This document shows positions 1-5,064 of a stretch of DNA of 5,064 nt, piece by piece. Below the pieces are notes generated by a model. It saw only the letters and a program-made list of their open reading frames with translations, was not told the origin of the DNA and did not search any database. Source of the stretch: an uncultured Candidatus Competibacteraceae bacterium (GTDB lineage: Bacteria > Pseudomonadota > Gammaproteobacteria > Competibacterales > Competibacteraceae); NCBI GenBank assembly GCA_937872125.1, contig CALMNY010000215.1, positions 1 to 5,064 of the forward strand, given 5' to 3'. Each line of letters begins with the position of its first letter. Positions within the stretch are counted from its first letter, which is position 1. The position numbers and the translations under genes are program-made.

Positions 1-1343
1 AGCCGGATGAAGCCAGCCGTCGTCAAGCTCTGAAGCTGTTGCGCAACCTGCTGCGTCGCCAGGTTTTGAATCGCCGCTTCACTCGCCGGTTTGTCCTGCG
101 CCTGGGCCTGGGCCATAAGCTGCTCCTTGGTCGTGCTGATCAACAAGGCTTCGACCAGCGCCTTGGACGCCGCGACATCGGCTGCACCCTTTTCCAGCGC
201 ACCCAGCAGGCTGGACGGATTAACCAGCAGATTGACCTCGCCAAAATCCTGAAAATTCAGCGTCAGCTTGCCCTGCCAGTCACCCTGAGCCAGTTTCGCC
301 TGGGAGTCGAGCGTGAATTCCGGCTTGCCACGCAGCAGAGTTTTGAGCAGCTTCATCAATTCATCCAGCACCTGGGGATCCTCAGGCTGGGCGGCTACCT
401 TCTGTTGCCACTGCTGTAATTGCATCACTGTGGGGCCATCCAGATTACGCAGCGCCAGTTTTAGACTGCCGGAACCGCTTTGCTGGTCCACAGTAACCTT
501 GTCCGCCTTGACCACGACTTCGCCGGCGACTTGTTGCGCGCCTTGCGGGCTGAGCGCACCGGTGATCGTAAGGTTCGTGATGACAAACGGGGCGCCCGTC
601 GTCTGATCCTGGGCGCTCAACTCACCGATCCGAACGCTGGAGTCGCCAAACAGCAGATCGAAAGCGCCCTTGCGCTGGTTCACGTTCATGCTCAGGTCAT
701 TAAGCTTGACCTGCCCTCCCCCGCCGGCATCGGGCTTGCCGACCAGATCGAGACTGGCGATGGTCAATTTACCTTGTACCGCCGCACCGCGCGGCGCGGC
801 CGGGAAGTGGCCTTGCAAGCCCGAGAAATTGAGGTTTTGCACATCCTCGACATTGCTCAGGGTCAGCGGCGGCATGGTAATCTGCGTATCGCTGGCGCCG
901 TCGAACCCGACTTGCGAGAGAGCGACTATGGGTTCCTGGTCGCCATACAGCTTCGCCAGCTCGCGGGTCCAGGCGCTGCTCTCCCGATCCAGGGTGGCGC
1001 GGATGACCGCCCCATTGACGCCCATCGGCACGCCGGCAACGCTCCGACCGGCGAGCGGCAACGGGCCATGGTAAATATCCTGCCGGATCGAGAAGGAAGG
1101 ATCCACCTCCGACGTTTCGCTGCCTTCGGGCAATACAAACTGAATGCGGGTGATGGATTGCGAGGAGAACAAGCCACGCTCATAGCGCGTCGTGGTGAAT
1201 TTGACATTCGGGTTTTTCGCGCCTTCCGCCAAGGCTTCCTGATACCAGCGCTCCGCCTGCACTCCCGACCAGTACGCCGCGCCGACGAAGCCCGCCGCTG
1301 CCAGCACCAGGATAACAACAATGACACCCACCAGCTTTTTCAT
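1..1343 (-). CDS. DUF945 (YdgA-like) family protein, C-terminus cut off by window edge
   Basis: The frame stays open from ATG at 1343 to the left edge, giving 447 full codons with no stop. Residues 4-25 form one hydrophobic segment after MKK, so the protein is probably anchored in the inner membrane with its bulk in the periplasm. Landmarks shared, from memory, with E. coli YdgA are YERGLFSSQ at 54-62, a HGPLPLA motif at 92-98, and a Gln- and Ala-rich helical stretch near the visible end. YdgA is about 500 residues, so roughly 50 are missing here. The middle is a run of alternating beta-like segments typical of the family. GGGGG at 1351-1355, seven bases upstream, can serve as ribosome binding site. 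The gene diverges from nth. The molecular function of the family is not established. A long open frame on the opposite strand (480-1544) is a GC-driven shadow. Confidence 0.88.
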   Translation of the reverse strand, partial: MKKLVGVIVVILVLAAAGFVGAAYWSGVQAERWYQEALAEGAKNPNVKFTTTRYERGLFSSQSITRIQFVLPEGSETSEVDPSFSIRQDIYHGPLPLAGRSVAGVPMGVNGAVIRATLDRESSAWTRELAKLYGDQEPIVALSQVGFDGASDTQITMPPLTLSNVEDVQNLNFSGLQGHFPAAPRGAAVQGKLTIASLDLVGKPDAGGGGQVKLNDLSMNVNQRKGAFDLLFGDSSVRIGELSAQDQTTGAPFVITNLTITGALSPQGAQQVAGEVVVKADKVTVDQQSGSGSLKLALRNLDGPTVMQLQQWQQKVAAQPEDPQVLDELMKLLKTLLRGKPEFTLDSQAKLAQGDWQGKLTLNFQDFGEVNLLVNPSSLLGALEKGAADVAASKALVEALLISTTKEQLMAQAQAQDKPASEAAIQNLATQQVAQQLQSLTTAGFIR

Positions 1344-1500
1344 GCCTGTGCCCCCGATAGTTCCGATGGTCCGCATTATTCCACAAACCGTCCACCAAAA
1401 AGCCCTGTTCAGGTGGGACGCGCTGAAAGCCCAAGCTGTATCAGGATCGAAGCGGATTCTGTCGTGCTTCTTATCCTCATGATTTACACTCACGCCCTCA

Positions 1501-1506
1501 ATTATA
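1501..1506 (-). promoter_or_regulatory. Candidate -10 box for the DUF945 gene
   Basis: The minus strand reads a perfect TATAAT here, about 157 bases upstream of the DUF945 start codon, which would give a leader of roughly 150 nt. No convincing -35 hexamer lies 16-18 bases further upstream (the sequence there is GC-rich, CGAGCG-like). A 5-bp inverted repeat, GAGCG/CGCTC at 1514-1518 and 1524-1528, overlaps the place where the -35 would be and could be an operator. The call rests on the hexamer alone. Confidence 0.35.
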
Positions 1507-1564
1507 GCGGCAAGAGCGCGGTCCGCTCGCTCGATGTCCTCTGATCAAACTCCGTGATGCGCCA

Positions 1565-2203
1565 ATGAACCCCAGCCAAATTCACCAACTCTTCACCCGC
1601 CTGCAAGCCACTCGCCCCACGCCGACCACGGAATTGCGCTATCTCAGTCCGTTCGAGTTGCTGGTTGCCGTGATCCTCTCGGCACAAGCCACTGATAAGA
1701 AGGTCAACGAGGCTACTGTCCGTCTGTTCGCGGTCGCCAACACCCCGCAGGCCATCCTGGATCTGGGCGAAGAGGGCCTCAAGGGCTATATCAAGACCAT
1801 CGGCCTGTACAACACCAAGGCCGCCAACATCCGCAAAACCTGCGTCCTGCTGCTGGAGCGGCATGGCGGCGAAGTGCCGCATAACCGGGAGGCGCTGGAA
1901 GCCTTGCCGGGGGTGGGCCGCAAGTCTGCCAACATCATCCTGAATACCGTCTTCGGCGAACCGACGATTGCGGTTGATACTCATATCTTCCGGGTCGCCA
2001 ACCGCACCAGGCTGGCGCCGGGCAAAACTCCACGAGCAGTCGAGGAGGGGCTGCTGGCGGTGACGCCGGCGGAATTTCGCCAGGACGCGCACCACTGGCT
2101 GGTCCTGCACGGCCGCTATGTCTGCACCGCCCGCCAGCCGCGTTGCCCGGCTTGCCCGATCCGCGATTTCTGCGAATACCCGGACAAGAGCGAGGTAACC
2201 TGA
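1565..2203 (+). CDS. nth: Endonuclease III (DNA glycosylase/AP lyase)
   Basis: This 212-residue protein matches E. coli Nth (211 residues) almost position for position. It removes oxidised pyrimidines from DNA and cleaves the resulting abasic site by beta-elimination, in base excision repair. The helix-hairpin-helix LPGVGRKSAN spans 114-123 and contains catalytic Lys120. Catalytic Asp138 lies in TIAVDTHIFR (134-143). The [4Fe-4S] cluster ligands are Cys187, Cys194, Cys197 and Cys203, in the standard C-x6-C-x2-C-x5-C spacing. The start at 1565 gives the E. coli N-terminus (MNxxxxxxxFTRLQ, then PTPTTEL). It lacks a good Shine-Dalgarno sequence; instead a three-codon ATG CGC CAA TGA frame at 1557-1568 overlaps the start codon. 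The gene is the first of an operon with the DUF1841 gene. Unlike the enterobacterial arrangement it does not follow rsx genes, as the upstream neighbour is divergent. Confidence 0.98.
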   Translation: MNPSQIHQLFTRLQATRPTPTTELRYLSPFELLVAVILSAQATDKKVNEATVRLFAVANTPQAILDLGEEGLKGYIKTIGLYNTKAANIRKTCVLLLERHGGEVPHNREALEALPGVGRKSANIILNTVFGEPTIAVDTHIFRVANRTRLAPGKTPRAVEEGLLAVTPAEFRQDAHHWLVLHGRYVCTARQPRCPACPIRDFCEYPDKSEVT

Positions 2204-2634
2204 TGTTTGGCAACGACCGCGACCGCCTGCGCCGCTACTACTGCACGGTCTGGGACAAGGCCAATGCCGGCCAGCCGCTGGAACCGCTCGAGCGGATCAT
2301 CGCCGAGGCAATCCGCGCCCATCCCGAATATCAATCCGTGCTGACCGACGCCGAAACCGCCCTGAGCCGCGAATACTCGCCGGAGCTGGGCCAGACCAAT
2401 CCCTTCCTGCACCTGGGCATGCACATCGCTATTCACGAACAACTCGGGGCCAACCGCCCGGCGGGCATTCTCGATGTGTACCAGCGCCTGTGCCAGCGGG
2501 CGGGCGACGCCCACGTCGCCGAGCATCTGATGATGGAGTGTCTGGGTGAGACCCTGTGGGAGGCCCAGCGCGCCGGCCGGGAACCGGACGAGCGGGCCTA
2601 TCTGGAACGGCTGCGGCGGCTGGCGTGCACGTGA
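2203..2634 (+). CDS. DUF1841 family protein
   Basis: This 143-residue soluble protein has no signal peptide or membrane segment and is recognisable as DUF1841 by MFGNDRDRLRRYY at 1-13, NPFLHLGMHIAIHEQ at 66-80 and HVAEHLMMECLGETLWEAQ at 104-122. It appears mainly alpha-helical. The ATG overlaps the nth stop by one base (TGATG), and GAGGT at 2192-2196 lies six bases upstream inside nth, so translation is likely coupled. An in-frame ATG at 2143 is inside nth and would add residues foreign to the family, so 2203 is the better start. The function of the family is unknown. It commonly follows nth in gammaproteobacteria, which hints at, but does not prove, a link to DNA repair. His70, His74, His104, His108, Glu112 and Glu116 fall at i/i+4 helical spacing and could form a metal site (inference). 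Confidence 0.93.
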   Translation: MFGNDRDRLRRYYCTVWDKANAGQPLEPLERIIAEAIRAHPEYQSVLTDAETALSREYSPELGQTNPFLHLGMHIAIHEQLGANRPAGILDVYQRLCQRAGDAHVAEHLMMECLGETLWEAQRAGREPDERAYLERLRRLACT

Positions 2635-2700
2635 GCGGGTTTGGCGGTTTTTCGCAACAACTTCCGCCGGCGGGGAGAGCGTGACCGACGGTGGTCGGCG

Positions 2701-2725
2701 GCCGGGCGGCTGGAACCCGCCCGGC
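2701..2725. terminator. GC-rich hairpin between convergent genes, possible bidirectional terminator
   Basis: GCCGGGCGG at 2701-2709 pairs perfectly with CCGCCCGGC at 2717-2725 around a 7-base loop. It lies in the 103-bp gap between the convergent DUF1841 and CsbD genes, 66 bases past the first stop and 12 bases past the second. Neither strand has a T-tract after the stem, so it is not a classic intrinsic terminator; it may protect transcript 3' ends or act together with Rho. A smaller stem, CCGAC/GTCGG at 2685-2698, sits beside it. Confidence 0.45.
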
Positions 2726-2737
2726 TCGAACACGACT

Positions 2738-2968
2738 TCAGCCTTTCCCGGTCACCTTGTCCTTAATATTCGAGGCAACCGCGCTAACGCGATCGACCAC
2801 ACTGCCGACCGCACCAGCGACATCCGCTTTGATTTCAGCCGCTTTTTCCCGCACGGTGGCGCCAGCCTGTTCAATCTGACCTTCAGCCTCCAGTTCCTTG
2901 TCACCGGTCGCCTTGCCGACCGCTTCCTTGATTTTACCTTTCGCTTTGTCAATCGTCGTATTGCTCAT
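2738..2968 (-). CDS. CsbD family stress-response protein
   Basis: This 76-residue cytosolic protein has a CsbD-type core at about residues 5-50, including KAKGKIKEAVGKATGD (8-23), EAEG (27-30) and a QAG/VREK stretch (34-42). CsbD of Bacillus subtilis is a sigma-B general stress gene, and E. coli YjbJ is an abundant stress-associated relative. The biochemical role of the family is unknown. After the core, residues 48-76 add an Ala/Val/Lys/Asp-rich segment that looks like an amphipathic helix. The whole protein has no Phe, Trp, Tyr, His, Cys or Pro and only one Leu, so it resembles hydrophilic LEA-like proteins. The start is supported by GGAGA at 2975-2979, six bases upstream. It has its own leader and no close minus-strand partner (the DUF2934 gene ends 167 bases upstream), so it is probably a single-gene unit. 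Confidence 0.9.
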   Translation of the reverse strand: MSNTTIDKAKGKIKEAVGKATGDKELEAEGQIEQAGATVREKAAEIKADVAGAVGSVVDRVSAVASNIKDKVTGKG

Positions 2969-3000
2969 CCGGTTTCTCCGTCAGTAAAAAGTACTCAGTC

Positions 3001-3039
3001 TACGGTGCACGCGCGCCAAAAAACAGCATTGGCACCGTA
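3001..3039. repeat. Inverted repeat in the leader upstream of the CsbD gene
   Basis: TACGGTGC at 3001-3008 is an exact reverse complement of GCACCGTA at 3032-3039, with a 23-base spacer. Inside, GCCAA (3015-3019) and TTGGC (3029-3033) can form a competing inner stem. The element lies 33-71 bases upstream of the CsbD start and about 97 bases past the DUF2934 stop. It could be an operator, a 5' leader structure, or a weak terminator for the upstream gene; no T-tract directly follows the stem on the minus strand. Confidence 0.4.
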
Positions 3040-3135
3040 AAGATGCCACTTTTATTTTACTCCCCAAGCTGCCGAGGTTAGAAGCGGTATCGCTACTTGG
3101 TAATTCTGGCTGACAAAACCTCGATCAGGGCATGG

Positions 3136-3717
3136 TTACTGGGCGGGCGGCTTGGGATCCTCGGGCGGAGGCGATGCCTGGCCTTTGGCCAGTGCGTCCA
3201 GAAACCGGTTCTCTGCCTCCAGCCACAAATCAAATGCGGAACCGCACTGGCTCCCCGTCTCCTCCCAGAGATAATAAGCGGTCTTGCGAATCTGCTCCAG
3301 GTAATCGGCTGGCGAGAACGTCTCGAACACCCTGGCCATCGCTTCCTCCTGGCCGAGGCGGGCGCCAGCAACGCGCGTCGCCGATTCCGTCAACTGGCGC
3401 AAATGTTTTTCCGCGGCCAGCCAATAGTCCAGTGACCGCTCCTGTTGCTCGCTGCTGGCCGACCACATGCAGCGGGCCAGTTCCCGAACACGATAGAGAT
3501 ACAGCGCACGCAACGCTGAAGGCCAGGCCGCAGCGGTTTCGAGCATGGAAGCGGCGGCTGTGTTAGCTCGTCGGACCGAATCCGCCGTCAGTTCGACGAT
3601 CATCCGCTCGGCCATTTCCCAGAAATCGAGCGCAGTTCGACCAAACTCGTGCCCAGCCGACTGCCAGAGGTGATAAGCGAGGTTGCGAATCTCGGGCTCC
3701 AGATCTTTGTTTTCCAT
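3136..3717 (-). CDS. Protein with three DUF2934-like repeats
   Basis: This 193-residue soluble protein has no signal peptide or membrane segment. Three segments match the DUF2934 pattern (hydrophobic-Arg-x-x-Ala-x-x-x-Trp, about 10-13 residues, then Asp-x-Trp-x-x-Ala-Glu): residues 10-43 (IRNLAYHLW to DFWEMAER), 77-109 (VRELARCMW to DYWLAAEK) and 143-176 (IRKTAYYLW to DLWLEAEN). They start 67 and 66 residues apart, so the repeating unit is longer than the domain itself. The tail (182-193) is Pro-rich. DUF2934 has no established function and usually occurs as one copy in a small protein, so three copies are unusual. The ATG at 3717 sits nine residues before the first repeat; the frame stays open upstream into glgA, but no nearby start is better. 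The only Shine-Dalgarno-like AGGA is about 11 bases away, so translation may be weak. The gene lies downstream of glgA but beyond a terminator. Confidence 0.85.
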   Translation of the reverse strand: MENKDLEPEIRNLAYHLWQSAGHEFGRTALDFWEMAERMIVELTADSVRRANTAAASMLETAAAWPSALRALYLYRVRELARCMWSASSEQQERSLDYWLAAEKHLRQLTESATRVAGARLGQEEAMARVFETFSPADYLEQIRKTAYYLWEETGSQCGSAFDLWLEAENRFLDALAKGQASPPPEDPKPPAQ

Positions 3718-3837
3718 AGGATGGAGGGTCCTGTCTTTGGTGGTAGTGCAACGGGAGGCGGTACGTCTTGCCGCAGCGCAGGCGCATGATGTCCGACCGA
3801 TTACACCCATAACTGTAGCTGATAGCGCGGAAAGTAA

Positions 3838-3859
3838 AACGCCGGCTAGCGCCGGCGTT
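3838..3859 (-). terminator. Intrinsic terminator of glgA
   Basis: AACGCCGGC (3838-3846) and GCCGGCGTT (3851-3859) form a perfect 9-bp stem with a 4-base loop. On the minus strand the stem runs into TTTTACTTT (the last two stem bases plus the bases down to 3831). It begins 18 bases after the glgA stop, which fits a Rho-independent terminator for that gene. It should limit read-through into the DUF2934 gene, which therefore probably has its own promoter in 3718-3830; I could not identify one with confidence. Confidence 0.85.
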
Positions 3860-3877
3860 GGTATTAAGCGCAGCAGA

Positions 3878-5064
3878 TCAGGTGCGCTGCGGGCGCAGCC
3901 GGCGATACAGATCGTAGGTCTGCTGGGCGATGCTGCGCCAACTGTAGTGGCGCTCAACCCGGTCGCGGCCCGCCTGGCCCATCCGCTCGCGTAGCGCAGG
4001 GTCAGCGGCGAGGCGGTTGATCGCATCGGCCAAGCCATGTTCAAACCGGCTGGGGGCCACCGGATCGTGTGGCGGCTCCAGCGACAGGTGCGGATCCACC
4101 AGGAAACCGGTTTCGCCATCCACCACCACCTCGCAGATGCCGCCGACCGCGCTGCCGACCACCGGCGTACCGCAGGCCATCGCTTCCAGATTGATGATGC
4201 CGAACGGTTCGTAAATCGAGGGACAACAGAAAATGGCGGCGTGCGAATACAAGGCGATGGTGGTTTGACGCGATACCATCTTGGGAATCCAGATGATGCC
4301 GGAGCGGTGGGTTTGCAGCTCCTGCACCATGTCTTCGATTTCGCGCTGCATCGCCAGGGTGTCGGCGTCGCCAGCGCACAGCACGACCTGCAAGCTGGGG
4401 TCGAGATGCGGGATGGCTTGCAGCAGGTAGTACAACCCCTTCTGCCGGGTGATCCGGCCGACGAACAGCACAAAGGGCCGGTTGGGATCAATGCCGAACT
4501 GGGCGATGGCGGCGGGATCGTCAATCGGACGATATTCATCGGTGTCGATGCCGTTGGGAATGACCACTACCCGGGTCGGCTCTACGTTGAATAGCCGCAG
4601 CACGTCGTCGCGGGTGCTGCGTGAAACGGCGATGATGGCGTCGGCGGTCTCCAGCGCGGTCTTTTCAATCCAGCGCGACAGGTCGTAGCCGGGTCCGAGC
4701 TGATCGCGCTTCCAGGGCCGCAGTGGCTCCAGCGAATGGACGGTGACCACCATCGGGATGTTGGAGAGAATCTTGGCCAGGATGCCGCTGAAATGAGCGT
4801 ACCAGGTATGGCAATGGATGATCTCGGCGTTGCCTTCCAGATCGCTGATGCCCTGGCCGACGAAGGCCAGGCAAGTGCTCAGCGCCTTCAGCGGCGAGAC
4901 GAAGGATTGCGGGCAGCCGGCAAAATGGGTGGTATCCATTTTGATACCGCGCACATGCAACTGGCCATCGTCAAGCGTCTGGTCATGGAAGCTGCGCACC
5001 TCAACCGGGGTCAGCTTGGCCAGTTCGCGCGACAGATATTCGACGTGGACTCCCGCGCCGCCAT
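3878..5064 (-). CDS. glgA: Glycogen synthase, actinobacterial GlgA/GlgM type (GT4), N-terminus cut off
   Basis: There are 394 visible residues from the right edge (first full codon at 5062) to the stop at 3878. The first, GGAGVHVEYLSREL, is the nucleotide-sugar synthase motif normally found near residue 20, so about 20 residues are missing. Counting visible residues, further marks are HCHTW (83-87), TVHSLEPLRPWK (107-118), GRITRQKG (202-209, phosphate-binding Arg and Lys) and YEPFGIINLEA with the GT4 E-x7-E pair Glu285/Glu293. This is the Corynebacterium-type glycogen synthase family (TIGR02149), cytosolic, using ADP-glucose to extend alpha-1,4-glucan. The M. tuberculosis homologue GlgM mainly makes maltose-1-phosphate from ADP-glucose and glucose-1-phosphate, and sequence alone does not decide between the two. 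An internal GTG at 4999 is not the start, because conserved family sequence continues upstream. A strong terminator follows. Confidence 0.92.
   Translation of the reverse strand, partial: GGAGVHVEYLSRELAKLTPVEVRSFHDQTLDDGQLHVRGIKMDTTHFAGCPQSFVSPLKALSTCLAFVGQGISDLEGNAEIIHCHTWYAHFSGILAKILSNIPMVVTVHSLEPLRPWKRDQLGPGYDLSRWIEKTALETADAIIAVSRSTRDDVLRLFNVEPTRVVVIPNGIDTDEYRPIDDPAAIAQFGIDPNRPFVLFVGRITRQKGLYYLLQAIPHLDPSLQVVLCAGDADTLAMQREIEDMVQELQTHRSGIIWIPKMVSRQTTIALYSHAAIFCCPSIYEPFGIINLEAMACGTPVVGSAVGGICEVVVDGETGFLVDPHLSLEPPHDPVAPSRFEHGLADAINRLAADPALRERMGQAGRDRVERHYSWRSIAQQTYDLYRRLRPQRT

Noticed and set aside
480..1544. A 354-codon open frame on the plus strand
   Set aside because: It lies antisense to the DUF945 gene, has no recognisable domain, has an Arg- and Asp-rich composition, and runs into the intergenic region. 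The minus-strand frame has a membrane anchor and family motifs.
2116..2733. A 205-codon minus-strand frame opposite DUF1841
   Set aside because: Antisense shadow of nth and DUF1841, with no family resemblance and no good start signal.
3054..3059. TAAAAT on the minus strand as a -10 box for the CsbD gene
   Set aside because: No acceptable -35 at 16-18 bases and the region is simply AT-rich; kept only as context for the leader.
3064..3123. Nested inverted repeats (CGAGGTT 3073-3079 with AACCTCG 3117-3123; AGCG/CGCT 3083-3094; CCAAG/CTTGG) as a terminator of the DUF2934 gene
   Set aside because: The outer arms are 37 bases apart, the inner stems are only 4-5 bp, and no T-tract follows. This is within chance expectation.
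3800..3805. TGTAAT on the minus strand as a -10 box for the DUF2934 gene
   Set aside because: Five of six bases match, but the -35 position reads GCGCTA; too weak to call.
3136..4539. A 467-codon minus-strand frame that would fuse DUF2934 to upstream sequence
   Set aside because: Its first ~270 codons overlap glgA out of frame and cross the terminator; they read as low-information Arg/Ser/Pro sequence. Only the part from the ATG at 3717 is real.
4037..4594. A 185-codon plus-strand frame inside glgA
   Set aside because: Antisense to a well-conserved glycosyltransferase; it is explained by GC-rich third codon positions.

Overview
The window looks like chromosomal DNA of a GC-rich gammaproteobacterium, or a close relative. 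The reasons are an endonuclease III close to the E. coli enzyme in length and key residues, a DUF1841 gene fused to its end as in many gamma- and betaproteobacteria, and a YdgA-like DUF945 protein. The glycogen-type glycosyltransferase would suit a glycogen-storing lineage such as Competibacteraceae or purple sulfur bacteria, but that placement is a guess. No tRNA, rRNA, CRISPR array, insertion sequence or phage gene was seen.

Layout from left to right. (1) 1-1343, minus: a DUF945/YdgA-family membrane-anchored protein whose C-terminus runs off the left edge. (2) 1344-1564: a divergent intergenic region with a perfect TATAAT on the minus strand. (3) 1565-2634, plus: nth (endonuclease III) and a DUF1841 gene overlapping by one base, so probably one translationally coupled operon. 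(4) 2635-2737: a convergent gap holding a strong GC-rich hairpin. (5) 2738-2968, minus: a small CsbD-family stress protein, preceded by an AT-rich leader with an inverted repeat. (6) 3136-3717, minus: a 193-residue protein made of three DUF2934-like repeats about 67 residues apart. (7) 3718-3877: an intergenic region with a clear intrinsic terminator. (8) 3878 to the right edge, minus: a glycosyltransferase family 4 glycogen synthase of the actinobacterial GlgA/GlgM type, missing only its extreme N-terminus.

The left half is housekeeping (DNA base excision repair plus two conserved proteins of unknown role). The right half has a storage and stress flavour: glycogen or maltose-1-phosphate synthesis, a DUF2934 protein and CsbD, all on the minus strand but separated by a terminator and long leaders, so they are neighbours rather than one proven operon. 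No completely new system is evident. The points most worth a second look are the DUF2934 triplet beside glgA, the actinobacterial-type GlgA/GlgM itself, and a histidine/glutamate pattern in the DUF1841 protein that resembles a metal site.
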